A DNA stretch of 6,748 nucleotides from Cellvibrionaceae bacterium (GTDB taxonomy: Bacteria > Pseudomonadota > Gammaproteobacteria > Pseudomonadales > Cellvibrionaceae): the NCBI GenBank assembly GCA_021151615.1, contig JAGKXA010000226.1, positions 1-6,748 on the forward strand, written 5' to 3'. The notes beneath the pieces are model-generated. The model was not told where the DNA came from. It searched no databases and saw nothing but the letters and a program-made list of their open reading frames with translations. The position numbers and the translations under genes are program-made. Shown here piece after piece: positions 1-5,841 of the stretch (position 1 is the stretch's first letter; every line of letters starts with the position of its first letter).

Positions 1-704
1 TTTTTATAGATTTCAATTTGCGCTGCAACTTCTGCATCGGTCACTGCATCAACGACTTTTTGCAAATCGCCCAAACCGTAGGCGTGAACTTCGTAACCGA
101 ATTTGATTTGCGCTGATACTTTATCGCCATCAGTTACTGCAACTTGACGCATGTTGTCACCAAAGCGCGCCACTTTTAAATTTTGGCTCGCGTACCAGCC
201 CATGGCCACGCGACACCAGCTGTCGATTTGCTTTTGCACAGATTCTGTTGCCCAGTGACCTACCACCACTTTGCGCTCCTGGCGCAAGCGGGTGCTCACG
301 TGACCAAACTCGCGGTCGCCGTGTGCAGATTGGTTGAGGTTCATAAAATGCATATTGATGTCGGCAAACGGTAACTCAGCGTTGAACTGGGTATGCAGGT
401 GCATATAAGGCTTGCTTAATGCGCTCAAACCGGCAATCCACATTTTGGCCGGAGAGAAAGTGTGCATCCACAGAATCAAGCCCACGCAATTGGGGTTGCT
501 GTTGGCCGCTTGCGCAACCGCCAGAATTTCCGCTGGAGATTTAACAGTGTCTTGCGCAACAATTTTGATCGAAATGTTGGCAGATTCAGTTAAACCCGCA
601 GCAATTTTTTGGCTGTTCTCGGCGACTTGTTTCAAGACGCCTGGGCCATACAAATGTTGTGAACCGGTAACCAACCAGACTTCTTTATCGCCGTAGATTT
701 TCAT
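1..704 (-). CDS. araA: L-arabinose isomerase, N-terminal part (cut by left edge)
   Basis: Cytoplasmic isomerase converting L-arabinose to L-ribulose, the first step of the pathway. The reading frame starts at the ATG at 704 and stays open for 234 codons to the window edge; the family is about 500 residues long, so a little under half is present. Visible hallmarks are GSQHLYG at residues 14-20, WMHTFSPAKMW at about 79-89, HTQFN at 104-108, FMNLNQSAHGDREFGH at 120-135 and FGDNMR near 185. All align by eye with E. coli AraA. The catalytic glutamates and the metal-binding histidines lie in the missing C-terminal half, so activity cannot be judged here. The start is supported by a GAGGAA ribosome site six bases upstream. 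It is the last visible gene of a leftward araB-araD-araA set, separated from araD by 77 bp. Identification is firm; completeness is unknown. Confidence 0.96.
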   Translation of the reverse strand, partial: MKIYGDKEVWLVTGSQHLYGPGVLKQVAENSQKIAAGLTESANISIKIVAQDTVKSPAEILAVAQAANSNPNCVGLILWMHTFSPAKMWIAGLSALSKPYMHLHTQFNAELPFADINMHFMNLNQSAHGDREFGHVSTRLRQERKVVVGHWATESVQKQIDSWCRVAMGWYASQNLKVARFGDNMRQVAVTDGDKVSAQIKFGYEVHAYGLGDLQKVVDAVTDAEVAAQIEIYK

Positions 705-710
705 TTTGTT

Positions 711-716
711 TTCCTC
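711..716 (-). promoter_or_regulatory. Ribosome binding site of araA
   Basis: On the minus strand the sequence reads GAGGAA six bases before the ATG at 704. It is a good Shine-Dalgarno match and fixes the araA start, which gives an N-terminus (MKIYGDKEVW) matching the family. Confidence 0.75.
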
Positions 717-737
717 GAAAAAAAATCAAATTTTTTA

Positions 738-767
738 TTGCACATCGCTTCGCTCAGCACAACCTAC
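738..767. repeat. Degenerate REP-like intergenic element
   Basis: The plus strand reads CGCTTCGCTCAGCACAACC near its core. This resembles a dispersed REP-type element, known from many gammaproteobacterial genomes, in which a TCGCTGCGCTC-like centre is flanked by complementary arms and followed by CCTAC. Here the right arm (AGCACAA then CCTAC) is intact, but the left arm reads TTGCACA where TTGTGCT would be needed, so the hairpin is imperfect. It lies in the 77-bp araD-araA spacer, next to an A-run and T-run (718-736) that could form only a weak A/T stem. Assignment is by memory of the repeat family. Copy number in the genome cannot be tested from one window. Confidence 0.4.
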
Positions 768-781
768 ATATTCAACGGGGA

Positions 782-1474
782 TTACTTTTGCCCGTAATAG
801 GCGTTCTTACCGTGCTTGCGCAAATAGTGCTTATCAACAATGCCCTGCTTTAACGCCGCCGTATTTGGCTGCAAGGTTTTGGTGAGGTAAGCCATGCGCG
901 CAATTTCTTCCAGAATCACCGCGTGATACACCGCCTCGGCACCGTTTTTACCCCAGGTAAAAGGAGCGTGACCAGCAACAATTACCATAGGTACTTCTTT
1001 CGGGCTGCGATCCTTAAAACAATCGGTAATTTGCACACCGGTTTCTTCTTCGTAATCGCGCTCGATTTGCTCGTCGGTCATCACCGCGGTGCAAGGAATT
1101 TCGCCATAGGCGTAATCTGCGTGAGTAGTGCCGTAGCAGGGAATTGCCTGCTGGGTTTGCGCCCATGCAGTCGCATAAGTGGAGTGAGTATGAGTAACTC
1201 CACCAATAGTTTCGAAATGACGATACAAGTGCGTGTGAGTTTTGGTATCGGAAGAGGGACGCATCTTTCCGTCCACTATGTTGTTTTCCAAATCCACAAT
1301 TACGATATCGTCCGGCGTCATCACCTCATAAGCGACACCGCTCGGTTTGATGGCAATCACGCCTTTGGCGCGATCAATTTGCGAAACATTGCCCCAGGTA
1401 TAAACCACCAGATTGCGGCGATTTAATTCCATGTTGGCTTCGAATACTTCGCGCTTTAATTCGAGGTAACTCAT
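782..1474 (-). CDS. araD: L-ribulose-5-phosphate 4-epimerase
   Basis: Cytoplasmic class II aldolase-like enzyme that interconverts L-ribulose-5-phosphate and D-xylulose-5-phosphate by retro-aldol chemistry, linking arabinose to the pentose phosphate pathway. The product is 230 residues, against 231 for E. coli AraD. Phosphate-binding segments are visible as WGNVS (27-31), KPSG (43-46) and PSSD (73-76). The zinc ligands match D76, H95 and H97 (THTH motif) and H169 (GHAPF). D120 in TTHADY and the C-terminal tyrosine (Y227, in KNAYYGQ) match the catalytic pair of the E. coli enzyme. The C-terminal DKHYLRKHG stretch is nearly identical to E. coli. The start overlaps the araB stop by one base (TAATG), with GGAGGT eight bases upstream, so translation is probably coupled to araB. 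UlaF/SgbE-type paralogues share the fold, but the arabinose neighbours decide the name. Confidence 0.97.
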   Translation of the reverse strand: MSYLELKREVFEANMELNRRNLVVYTWGNVSQIDRAKGVIAIKPSGVAYEVMTPDDIVIVDLENNIVDGKMRPSSDTKTHTHLYRHFETIGGVTHTHSTYATAWAQTQQAIPCYGTTHADYAYGEIPCTAVMTDEQIERDYEEETGVQITDCFKDRSPKEVPMVIVAGHAPFTWGKNGAEAVYHAVILEEIARMAYLTKTLQPNTAALKQGIVDKHYLRKHGKNAYYGQK

Positions 1475-3156
1475 TAGGCTTTACCTCCGCCTGCCTTTGA
1501 TGAGGAGACGAAATGCCCCAGTGCTTGATACTGTTGATAACGCTTATCGTAAATTGCAGCCGCTTGCGCATTCGGCGTATAGGTTTTGCAGGTGCGCGAT
1601 GCCATCACTTTTTGCGCTTCAGCAACCGTTGGATAAACACCGCCGCACACCGCCGCAAAAATCGCCGCGCCCAATGCACAGCTCTGCTCGCTCTCCAATA
1701 CTTCGATGGGGCAATTCCAGGCATCGGCACAGGTTTGCATTACGAAATCAGATTTTTTAGAGATACCGCCAATCGCCACAACCGAAGTCACAGCAACACC
1801 TTCGCTTTTAAAGCGCTCGATAATCGCGCGCGCGCCAAACGCGGTTGCTTCAACTAACGCGCGGAAAATATGCGGTGCTTCGCTGCCCATTTTTAATCCG
1901 GCAATCGCCATGGAAACGGTTTGATCAGCATCGGGAGTGCGGCGGCCATTTACCCAGTCAAGCGCAGTGATATTCGCATCGGCCAGTGGCAATGCACTTG
2001 CGGCTTTACTTAAGACAACGAGGGTATTGTTTTCAATTTCTTCGATAAGTTTTTGTTTGGTTGCCTCATCTAATAATGATGAATTCGCGAGCAGGTTTTG
2101 CACTGGCCAATTCACCAGATTGCGGAACCATGCGTACAAATCACCAAACGCGGACTGCCCTGCTTCCAGCCCCACAAAACCGGGCAGTACCGAACCATCA
2201 ACCTGGCCGCAAATACCGGCGATACATTTCTCGCCAATATCTTCATAACTTGCGACAGTAATGTCGCAGGTGGAGGTACCCATAATTTTAGTGAGCACAC
2301 CCGGTTTTACTTGCGCAGCAACCGCGCCCATATGGCAGTCAAATGCGCTGAAACCCACAGGCGTGTTTAATGGCAAACCGAGCTTGTCCGCCCATTTGGC
2401 GGTAAGGCCACCGCAGACTTGATCGGAGGTAAAAGTCTCGGCTGGCAGACGGTCGCGCAGGCCATTTAATAAAGGATCAATACCTACGAAGAATTCGTTA
2501 GGTGGATAACCGCCCCAGCTCTCGTGCCACATTAATTTGTGGCCGGTAGCGCAGCGGCCCATACGCAACTTGCTCGGGTGAGTGGTATCGGTGAGTACGG
2601 CCGACATCCAATCGCAGTGCTCGACCCAGAGGTAAGCCGCGTTGGCGACAGTAGCGTCTTCACGCAACACGTGCAGGGTTTTCGCCCAGAACCACTCCGA
2701 CGAATAAATGCCACCTTCGTACTTCAGATAATTCACTGCCGATTGATTGGCAGCAGCGGTGATTTCCTGTGCTTCTTTGATTGCCGTGTGGTCTTTCCAG
2801 AGCACAAACATGGCGTTGGGGTTTTCAGCAAATTCCGGTTTGAGTGCGAGCGCAACACCTTCGCTATCTACGGCAACCGGCGTTGAACCGGTCGTATCAA
2901 AACTAACGCCGACTACTTTGTCAGCCGCACCGGCAGGAGCGAGCTTCCACAGACCTTGAACCACTTGCTCAAGACTTTCCAGATAGTCGAGCGGGTGTTG
3001 GCGAAACTGGTCTTTGGCGGGAATGCAATACAAGCCCTTTTTCCAGCGCGGATAATAGACCACATTGCTCGCCACTTCTTCGCCGGTAAGGGCATCAACC
3101 AAAAGCGCCCTGACAGAATCAGTGCCGTAATCAAGCCCTAAAGCATAAGAAGTCAT
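1474..3156 (-). CDS. araB: Ribulokinase
   Basis: FGGY-family kinase that phosphorylates L-ribulose to L-ribulose-5-phosphate with ATP in the cytoplasm. The product is 560 residues, against 566 in E. coli. The N-terminal phosphate loop LGLDYGTDSVRA is at residues 6-17. Family-specific stretches include PEFAENPNAMFVLWKDHTA (107-125), GGIYSSEWFWAK (148-159), HESWGG (211-216) and the conserved SAFDCHMGAV (270-279), in which D273 is the expected catalytic base. MGTSTCD (292-298), GQVDGSVLPGFVGLEAGQSAFGD (in 317-339), NGRRTP (403-408) and GGISKKS (463-469) follow. The frame is open upstream to 3246, but the ATG at 3156 gives the family N-terminus and has AGGTGA four bases ahead. It is the first gene of the leftward operon and overlaps araD by one base. 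Gene order is B-D-A, not the E. coli B-A-D. Confidence 0.97.
   Translation of the reverse strand: MTSYALGLDYGTDSVRALLVDALTGEEVASNVVYYPRWKKGLYCIPAKDQFRQHPLDYLESLEQVVQGLWKLAPAGAADKVVGVSFDTTGSTPVAVDSEGVALALKPEFAENPNAMFVLWKDHTAIKEAQEITAAANQSAVNYLKYEGGIYSSEWFWAKTLHVLREDATVANAAYLWVEHCDWMSAVLTDTTHPSKLRMGRCATGHKLMWHESWGGYPPNEFFVGIDPLLNGLRDRLPAETFTSDQVCGGLTAKWADKLGLPLNTPVGFSAFDCHMGAVAAQVKPGVLTKIMGTSTCDITVASYEDIGEKCIAGICGQVDGSVLPGFVGLEAGQSAFGDLYAWFRNLVNWPVQNLLANSSLLDEATKQKLIEEIENNTLVVLSKAASALPLADANITALDWVNGRRTPDADQTVSMAIAGLKMGSEAPHIFRALVEATAFGARAIIERFKSEGVAVTSVVAIGGISKKSDFVMQTCADAWNCPIEVLESEQSCALGAAIFAAVCGGVYPTVAEAQKVMASRTCKTYTPNAQAAAIYDKRYQQYQALGHFVSSSKAGGGKA
1483..1488 (-). promoter_or_regulatory. 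Ribosome binding site of araD inside the araB end
   Basis: On the minus strand GGAGGT lies eight bases before the araD ATG and within the last codons of araB. It is a near-perfect Shine-Dalgarno, so araD can be reinitiated efficiently at the TAATG overlap. Confidence 0.8.
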
Positions 3157-3160
3157 GTTT

Positions 3161-3166
3161 TCACCT
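3161..3166 (-). promoter_or_regulatory. Ribosome binding site of araB
   Basis: The minus strand reads AGGTGA, then AAAC, then the ATG at 3156. This favours the 560-residue start over the ATG 30 codons upstream at 3246, which would add an AT-rich translated leader absent from the family. Confidence 0.7.
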
Positions 3167-3192
3167 GTAGCATCAATAATCTCGTTATTTAC

Positions 3193-3230
3193 TAATATTG
3201 ACCCAATAGAAGATGTTAATATTGTAATAT
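3193..3230. promoter_or_regulatory. Candidate operator cluster at the araB start site
   Basis: The 8-mer TAATATTG occurs at 3193-3200 and again at 3217-3224, 24 bp apart, close to two helical turns. The first copy opens a small inverted repeat TATTG-ACC-CAATA (3196-3208). The second opens ATATT-GT-AATAT (3219-3230), which sits on the predicted araB transcription start. Sites here would suit a repressor. The DNA is strongly AT-rich, so chance symmetry is a real alternative, and the cognate regulator is not in the window. Confidence 0.35.
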
Positions 3231-3233
3231 AAT

Positions 3234-3262
3234 ATAATCCCAGCAAGATAAGACGCTGTCAA
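3234..3262 (-). promoter_or_regulatory. Predicted sigma-70 promoter of araBDA
   Basis: On the minus strand a perfect -35 hexamer TTGACA (plus-strand 3257-3262) is followed after 17 bases by GATTAT (3234-3239). GATTAT matches four of six positions of TATAAT and is preceded by TGG, an extended -10. Transcription would start near 3227, giving an untranslated leader of about 70 bases before araB. TATATT slightly downstream is an alternative -10 with a longer spacer. This is prediction by motif only. Confidence 0.6.
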
Positions 3263-3277
3263 TCAGGTTGAGCCCAT

Positions 3278-3305
3278 TTGCCGCAGATGAGCTATTTATT
3301 ATTAC
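3278..3305 (+). promoter_or_regulatory. Weak predicted promoter of the transporter genes
   Basis: TTGCCG at 3278-3283 (four of six -35 matches) is followed after 16 bases by TATTAC at 3300-3305 (four of six -10 matches). Transcription would begin near 3312, about 74 bases before the binding-protein ATG. The match is mediocre, as expected of an activated or regulated promoter, and other AT-rich hexamers nearby could serve instead. Confidence 0.35.
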
Positions 3306-3356
3306 AATCACGCTACCCAAACCTGGCACAGTCACTACTATCCCTATTTCAATAAC

Positions 3357-3371
3357 AAATAACCGTTATTT
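3357..3371. promoter_or_regulatory. Perfect 15-nt palindrome before the binding-protein ribosome site
   Basis: AAATAAC-C-GTTATTT is a perfect 7-bp inverted repeat around a single base, ending three bases before the GAGG ribosome site. The 8-mer CGTTATTT recurs at 3183-3190 near the araB end of the same spacer, with an AATAA half-site 5 bases before it. It could be a transcription-factor operator or a weak mRNA hairpin affecting ribosome access. Which protein would bind is unknown. Confidence 0.4.
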
Positions 3372-3374
3372 CAC

Positions 3375-3379
3375 GAGGT
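3375..3379 (+). promoter_or_regulatory. Ribosome binding site of the sugar-binding protein gene
   Basis: GAGGT lies six bases before the ATG at 3386. It is the only strong Shine-Dalgarno in the rightward gene set, consistent with high output of the binding protein relative to the ATPase and permease. Confidence 0.7.
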
Positions 3380-3385
3380 ACAGCC

Positions 3386-4330
3386 ATGAAAAAAATCCTT
3401 AACAGCCTGACACTCGCAGCTGCTATCAGCATCAGCGCCACTGCCAACGCACTGACTGTTGGCTTCGCGCAAGTGGGCTCCGAATCCGGCTGGCGCACCA
3501 GCTTTTCTGAATCGGTAAAAGCCGAAGCAGAAAAACGCGGCATCACGCTGAAATTTTCGGATGCGCAACAAAAGCAGGAAAACCAGATTAAAGCGGTGCG
3601 CAGTTTTATTGCGCAGCGAGTGGATGCGATTTTAATTGCGCCAGTGGTTGAAACCGGTTGGCAACCGGTATTGATGGAAGCAAAACGCGCGCGCATTCCC
3701 GTGGTAATTCTGGATCGCAACGTGTCTGTGACTGACCAATCGCTTTACCTAACTCGCATTGCTCCGGATTTTGAAGTGGAAGGCCAACGCGCAGCCACCT
3801 GGCTCACAGAAAAAACCCAGGGAACCTGCAAAATTTTAGAGTTGCAAGGCACTGTAGGTTCAAGTGCGGCACTGGGCCGTATGAAAGGTTTTAACGAGAC
3901 AATCGCCAAATTTCCGGAAACCAAAATTGTGCGTAGCCAAACGGCAGAATTTACTCGCGCCAAGGGCAAAGAAGTGATGGAAACCATGCTGAAAGCAGAA
4001 AATGGCGGCAAGGGTATTTGCGCAATTTGGGCGCACAACGATGAGATGGCCTTGGGTGCAATTCAAGCGGTGAAAGAAGCTGGCTTGCAACCAGGCAAGG
4101 ATATTTTGATTGTATCGGTAGATGCCGTTGATGATGCATTGAAAGCCATTGTTGCCGGTGAGATTAACGTGTCAGTCGAACTGAGTCCGCACCTGGGTGG
4201 CCCGGCGTTTGATGTGGTCAATGAATACATCGGTGGCAAAAAAGAATTTGATAAATGGATCAAGATGGGCGGCGCTGTTTATACCGCTGAAAATGCAGCA
4301 GCGGAATTAACCAAGCGTGGCGCTAAGTAA
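3386..4330 (+). CDS. ytfQ: Periplasmic sugar-binding protein, YtfQ family (AraU-like)
   Basis: Solute-binding component of a CUT2 sugar ABC transporter, exported to the periplasm. The 314-residue product (E. coli YtfQ is 318) begins with a Sec signal peptide: MKK, a hydrophobic core at about 8-18, and ATANA with predicted cleavage after A22. The mature part opens with LTVGFAQVGSESGWR (23-37) and continues QQKQENQIKAVRSF (61-74), IAPVVETGWQPVL (84-96), LDR (109-111), ELQGTVGSSAALGR (152-165), FTRAKGKEVME (189-199), AHNDEM (216-221) and GPAFD (272-276), all closely matching E. coli YtfQ. Residues such as W36/R37, D110/R111, R165, N218/D219 and D246 fall where this fold contacts sugar. E. coli YtfQ binds galactofuranose; divergent placement from araBDA suggests L-arabinose, probably furanose, here. 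That substrate is inferred, not shown. The stop overlaps the ATPase start (TAATG). Confidence 0.93.
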   Translation: MKKILNSLTLAAAISISATANALTVGFAQVGSESGWRTSFSESVKAEAEKRGITLKFSDAQQKQENQIKAVRSFIAQRVDAILIAPVVETGWQPVLMEAKRARIPVVILDRNVSVTDQSLYLTRIAPDFEVEGQRAATWLTEKTQGTCKILELQGTVGSSAALGRMKGFNETIAKFPETKIVRSQTAEFTRAKGKEVMETMLKAENGGKGICAIWAHNDEMALGAIQAVKEAGLQPGKDILIVSVDAVDDALKAIVAGEINVSVELSPHLGGPAFDVVNEYIGGKKEFDKWIKMGGAVYTAENAAAELTKRGAK

Positions 4331-5826
4331 TGACTTCTACCCCTGTATTACAACTCAAGGGAATTCATAAAATATTCCCCAGTGTTCACGCCTTAAAAGG
4401 CGTGAACTTCACGCTGCGCGCGGGCGAAATCCACGCCCTGCTCGGCGAAAATGGTGCCGGTAAATCCACGCTGATTAAAGTAATGACCGGCGTGTACCAG
4501 CGCGATGGCGGCGATATATTGCTGGAAGGCCAACCAATACATCCCAACAACACTGGCGATGCACAGGCGTTGGGAATCAGTACTGTGTACCAGGAAGTCA
4601 ACCTGCTACCCAACCTGACCGTTGCGCAAAATATTTATCTCGGTCGCGAGCCGCGTCGTTTCGGTTTAATTAACTGGGGCAAAGTGAATCGCGATGCGCA
4701 AGCATTATTAAAGGGTTACGATCTGGATATCGATGTAACCCAACCACTCTCCAGCTACTCCATCGCCGTGCAGCAATTAATTGCGATTGCACGCGGTGTG
4801 GATATGTCGGCCAAGGTATTAATTCTCGACGAACCCACGGCAAGTCTCGATGCGGATGAAGTGCAGTCGCTGTTTCGCATCATGCGCGATTTAAAAGCGC
4901 GCGGCATCGGCATTGTGTTTGTCACTCACTTTCTCGATCAGGTTTATGCCGTCTGCGATCGCATCACGGTATTGCGCAGTGCGCAGCTAGTAGGCGAATT
5001 TGAAACAGCCACTTTGTCGCGCGCGGAATTAATCGGCCATATGCTCGGCAAAGAGTTGGCTGCACTGGGCGAACACAAACCCCAAGCGAGCGGCAAAGAA
5101 ACTGAAACACTATTAAGTGCGCAAGCCATTGGCCGCAACGCCACCCTGTCACCAATGGATATTCACGTAGGTAAGGGTGAAGTGGTTGGCCTCGCCGGTT
5201 TGCTCGGCTCAGGCCGCACTGAGTTGTGCCGTTTAATATTCGGTGTTGATAAAAAACATTCCGGCACAGTAACTTTTAATAGCAAATCAGTGAACTTCAC
5301 TTCACCGCGCGATGCCATCACCGCCGGTATGGGCCTCTGCCCGGAGGATCGCAAACACGACGGGATCCTCGGCCAACTCTCTATTCGCGAAAACATGATT
5401 CTTGCGCGCCAGATCAAACAGGGCTGGTGGAAATTTATCTCGCGCAAAGAGCAGGAAGGCATCGCCAATCACTATGTCAAAGAGTTGAGCATTGCCACCT
5501 CGGATATTGAAAAACCTATCGAACAGTTGAGCGGTGGCAATCAGCAAAAAGTAATTCTGGCGCGCTGGCTTGCAGCCAATCCAACATTGCTGATTCTGGA
5601 TGAACCGACACGCGGTATTGATATAGGCGCACACGCGGAAATTATTCGTTTGATTCGTAAACTCTGTGATCAAGGGCTGGCATTGATAGTCGCTTCATCG
5701 GAACTGGAAGAGCTGGTGGCCTTTAGCAATCGCGTCGTGGTACTGCGCGATCGCCAAAAAGTGGCCGAGCTGGACGCCGCCGATATTAATCCGCAACGCA
5801 TTATGCAAGCCATCGCTGCCAATTAA
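4330..5826 (+). CDS. ytfR: Sugar ABC transporter ATP-binding protein, YtfR family (AraV-like)
   Basis: Cytoplasmic ATPase energising sugar import, 498 residues with two fused nucleotide-binding domains, the usual CUT2 form (E. coli YtfR is 500). Domain 1 has Walker A GENGAGKST (39-47), the Q-loop near YQEVN (87-91), a relaxed signature SIAVQQ (144-149), Walker B VLILDEPTASLD (163-174) and switch histidine H200. Domain 2 has a degenerate Walker A, GLLGSGRTE (290-298), with arginine in place of the lysine. It also has the CPEDRK-DGI stretch (338-346), a canonical LSGGNQQKV signature (400-408) and Walker B LLILDEPTRGID (420-431); serine replaces the switch histidine in VASSELEE. Such asymmetry is normal for CUT2 ATPases, so one site probably hydrolyses ATP. 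The ATG is the A of the preceding TAA and lacks a good ribosome site, so translation is probably coupled to the binding-protein gene. A strong inverted repeat lies at codons 19-26. Confidence 0.95.
   Translation: MTSTPVLQLKGIHKIFPSVHALKGVNFTLRAGEIHALLGENGAGKSTLIKVMTGVYQRDGGDILLEGQPIHPNNTGDAQALGISTVYQEVNLLPNLTVAQNIYLGREPRRFGLINWGKVNRDAQALLKGYDLDIDVTQPLSSYSIAVQQLIAIARGVDMSAKVLILDEPTASLDADEVQSLFRIMRDLKARGIGIVFVTHFLDQVYAVCDRITVLRSAQLVGEFETATLSRAELIGHMLGKELAALGEHKPQASGKETETLLSAQAIGRNATLSPMDIHVGKGEVVGLAGLLGSGRTELCRLIFGVDKKHSGTVTFNSKSVNFTSPRDAITAGMGLCPEDRKHDGILGQLSIRENMILARQIKQGWWKFISRKEQEGIANHYVKELSIATSDIEKPIEQLSGGNQQKVILARWLAANPTLLILDEPTRGIDIGAHAEIIRLIRKLCDQGLALIVASSELEELVAFSNRVVVLRDRQKVAELDAADINPQRIMQAIAAN
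4384..4407 (+). repeat. Perfect 11-bp inverted repeat inside the ATPase gene
   Basis: GTTCACGCCTT, two A bases, then AAGGCGTGAAC form a perfect 11-bp inverted repeat. As RNA it would be a 10-bp stem with a four-base loop. It begins 54 nt past the ytfR start codon and is followed at once by a second small palindrome, GTGAA-C-TTCAC (4402-4412), which offers an alternative pairing. No T-run follows, so it is not an intrinsic terminator. It lies in coding sequence (about codons 19-26, in the ALKGV region), so part of its sequence is protein-constrained. Confidence 0.75.
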
Positions 5827-5841
5827 TGAGAACACAACCCC

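Noticed and set aside
183..696. Plus-strand frames opposite araA (63 and 94 codons)
   Set aside because: The minus-strand frame is unbroken and matches L-arabinose isomerase throughout, so these are shadows.
718..736. A-run and T-run between araD and araA as a terminator
   Set aside because: The stem would be only A/T pairs with no GC-rich part, and araA continues the same operon with a good ribosome site.
923..1426. 167-codon plus-strand frame opposite araD
   Set aside because: It lies wholly within a well-supported araD on the other strand, has no recognisable domain, and has the composition expected of an antisense shadow. The many frames opposite araB, ytfQ and ytfR are rejected for the same reason.
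1825..1835. Alternating CG run inside araB, considered as Z-DNA-like or a methylation cluster
   Set aside because: Eleven bases of alanine and arginine codons in the conserved FGARAI stretch explain it.
3157..3246. A 30-codon upstream extension of araB starting at 3246
   Set aside because: The extension is AT-rich spacer without family similarity, it would overlap the predicted promoter and start site, and the ATG at 3156 has its own ribosome site and the correct family N-terminus.
3324..3340. TGGCAC at 3324-3329 as a sigma-54 -24 element
   Set aside because: The matching -12 position reads CTACT, so the essential GC is missing.
5344..5370. GAGGATC / GATCCTC inverted repeat in ytfR
   Set aside because: Only 7 bp with a 13-base loop, expected several times by chance in a window of this size, and it falls in the conserved PEDRK-DGI coding stretch.
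4955..5755. Two GCGATCGC octamers (near 4956 and 5748), reminiscent of the cyanobacterial HIP1 repeat
   Set aside because: Only two copies, both in CD-R or RDR coding contexts explained by codon choice, and the genes do not look cyanobacterial.
5341..5826. Degenerate second Walker A and missing second switch histidine as a sign of a broken ATPase
   Set aside because: This asymmetry is a normal trait of CUT2 sugar transporter ATPases (RbsA, MglA and YtfR types), so it is not a defect.
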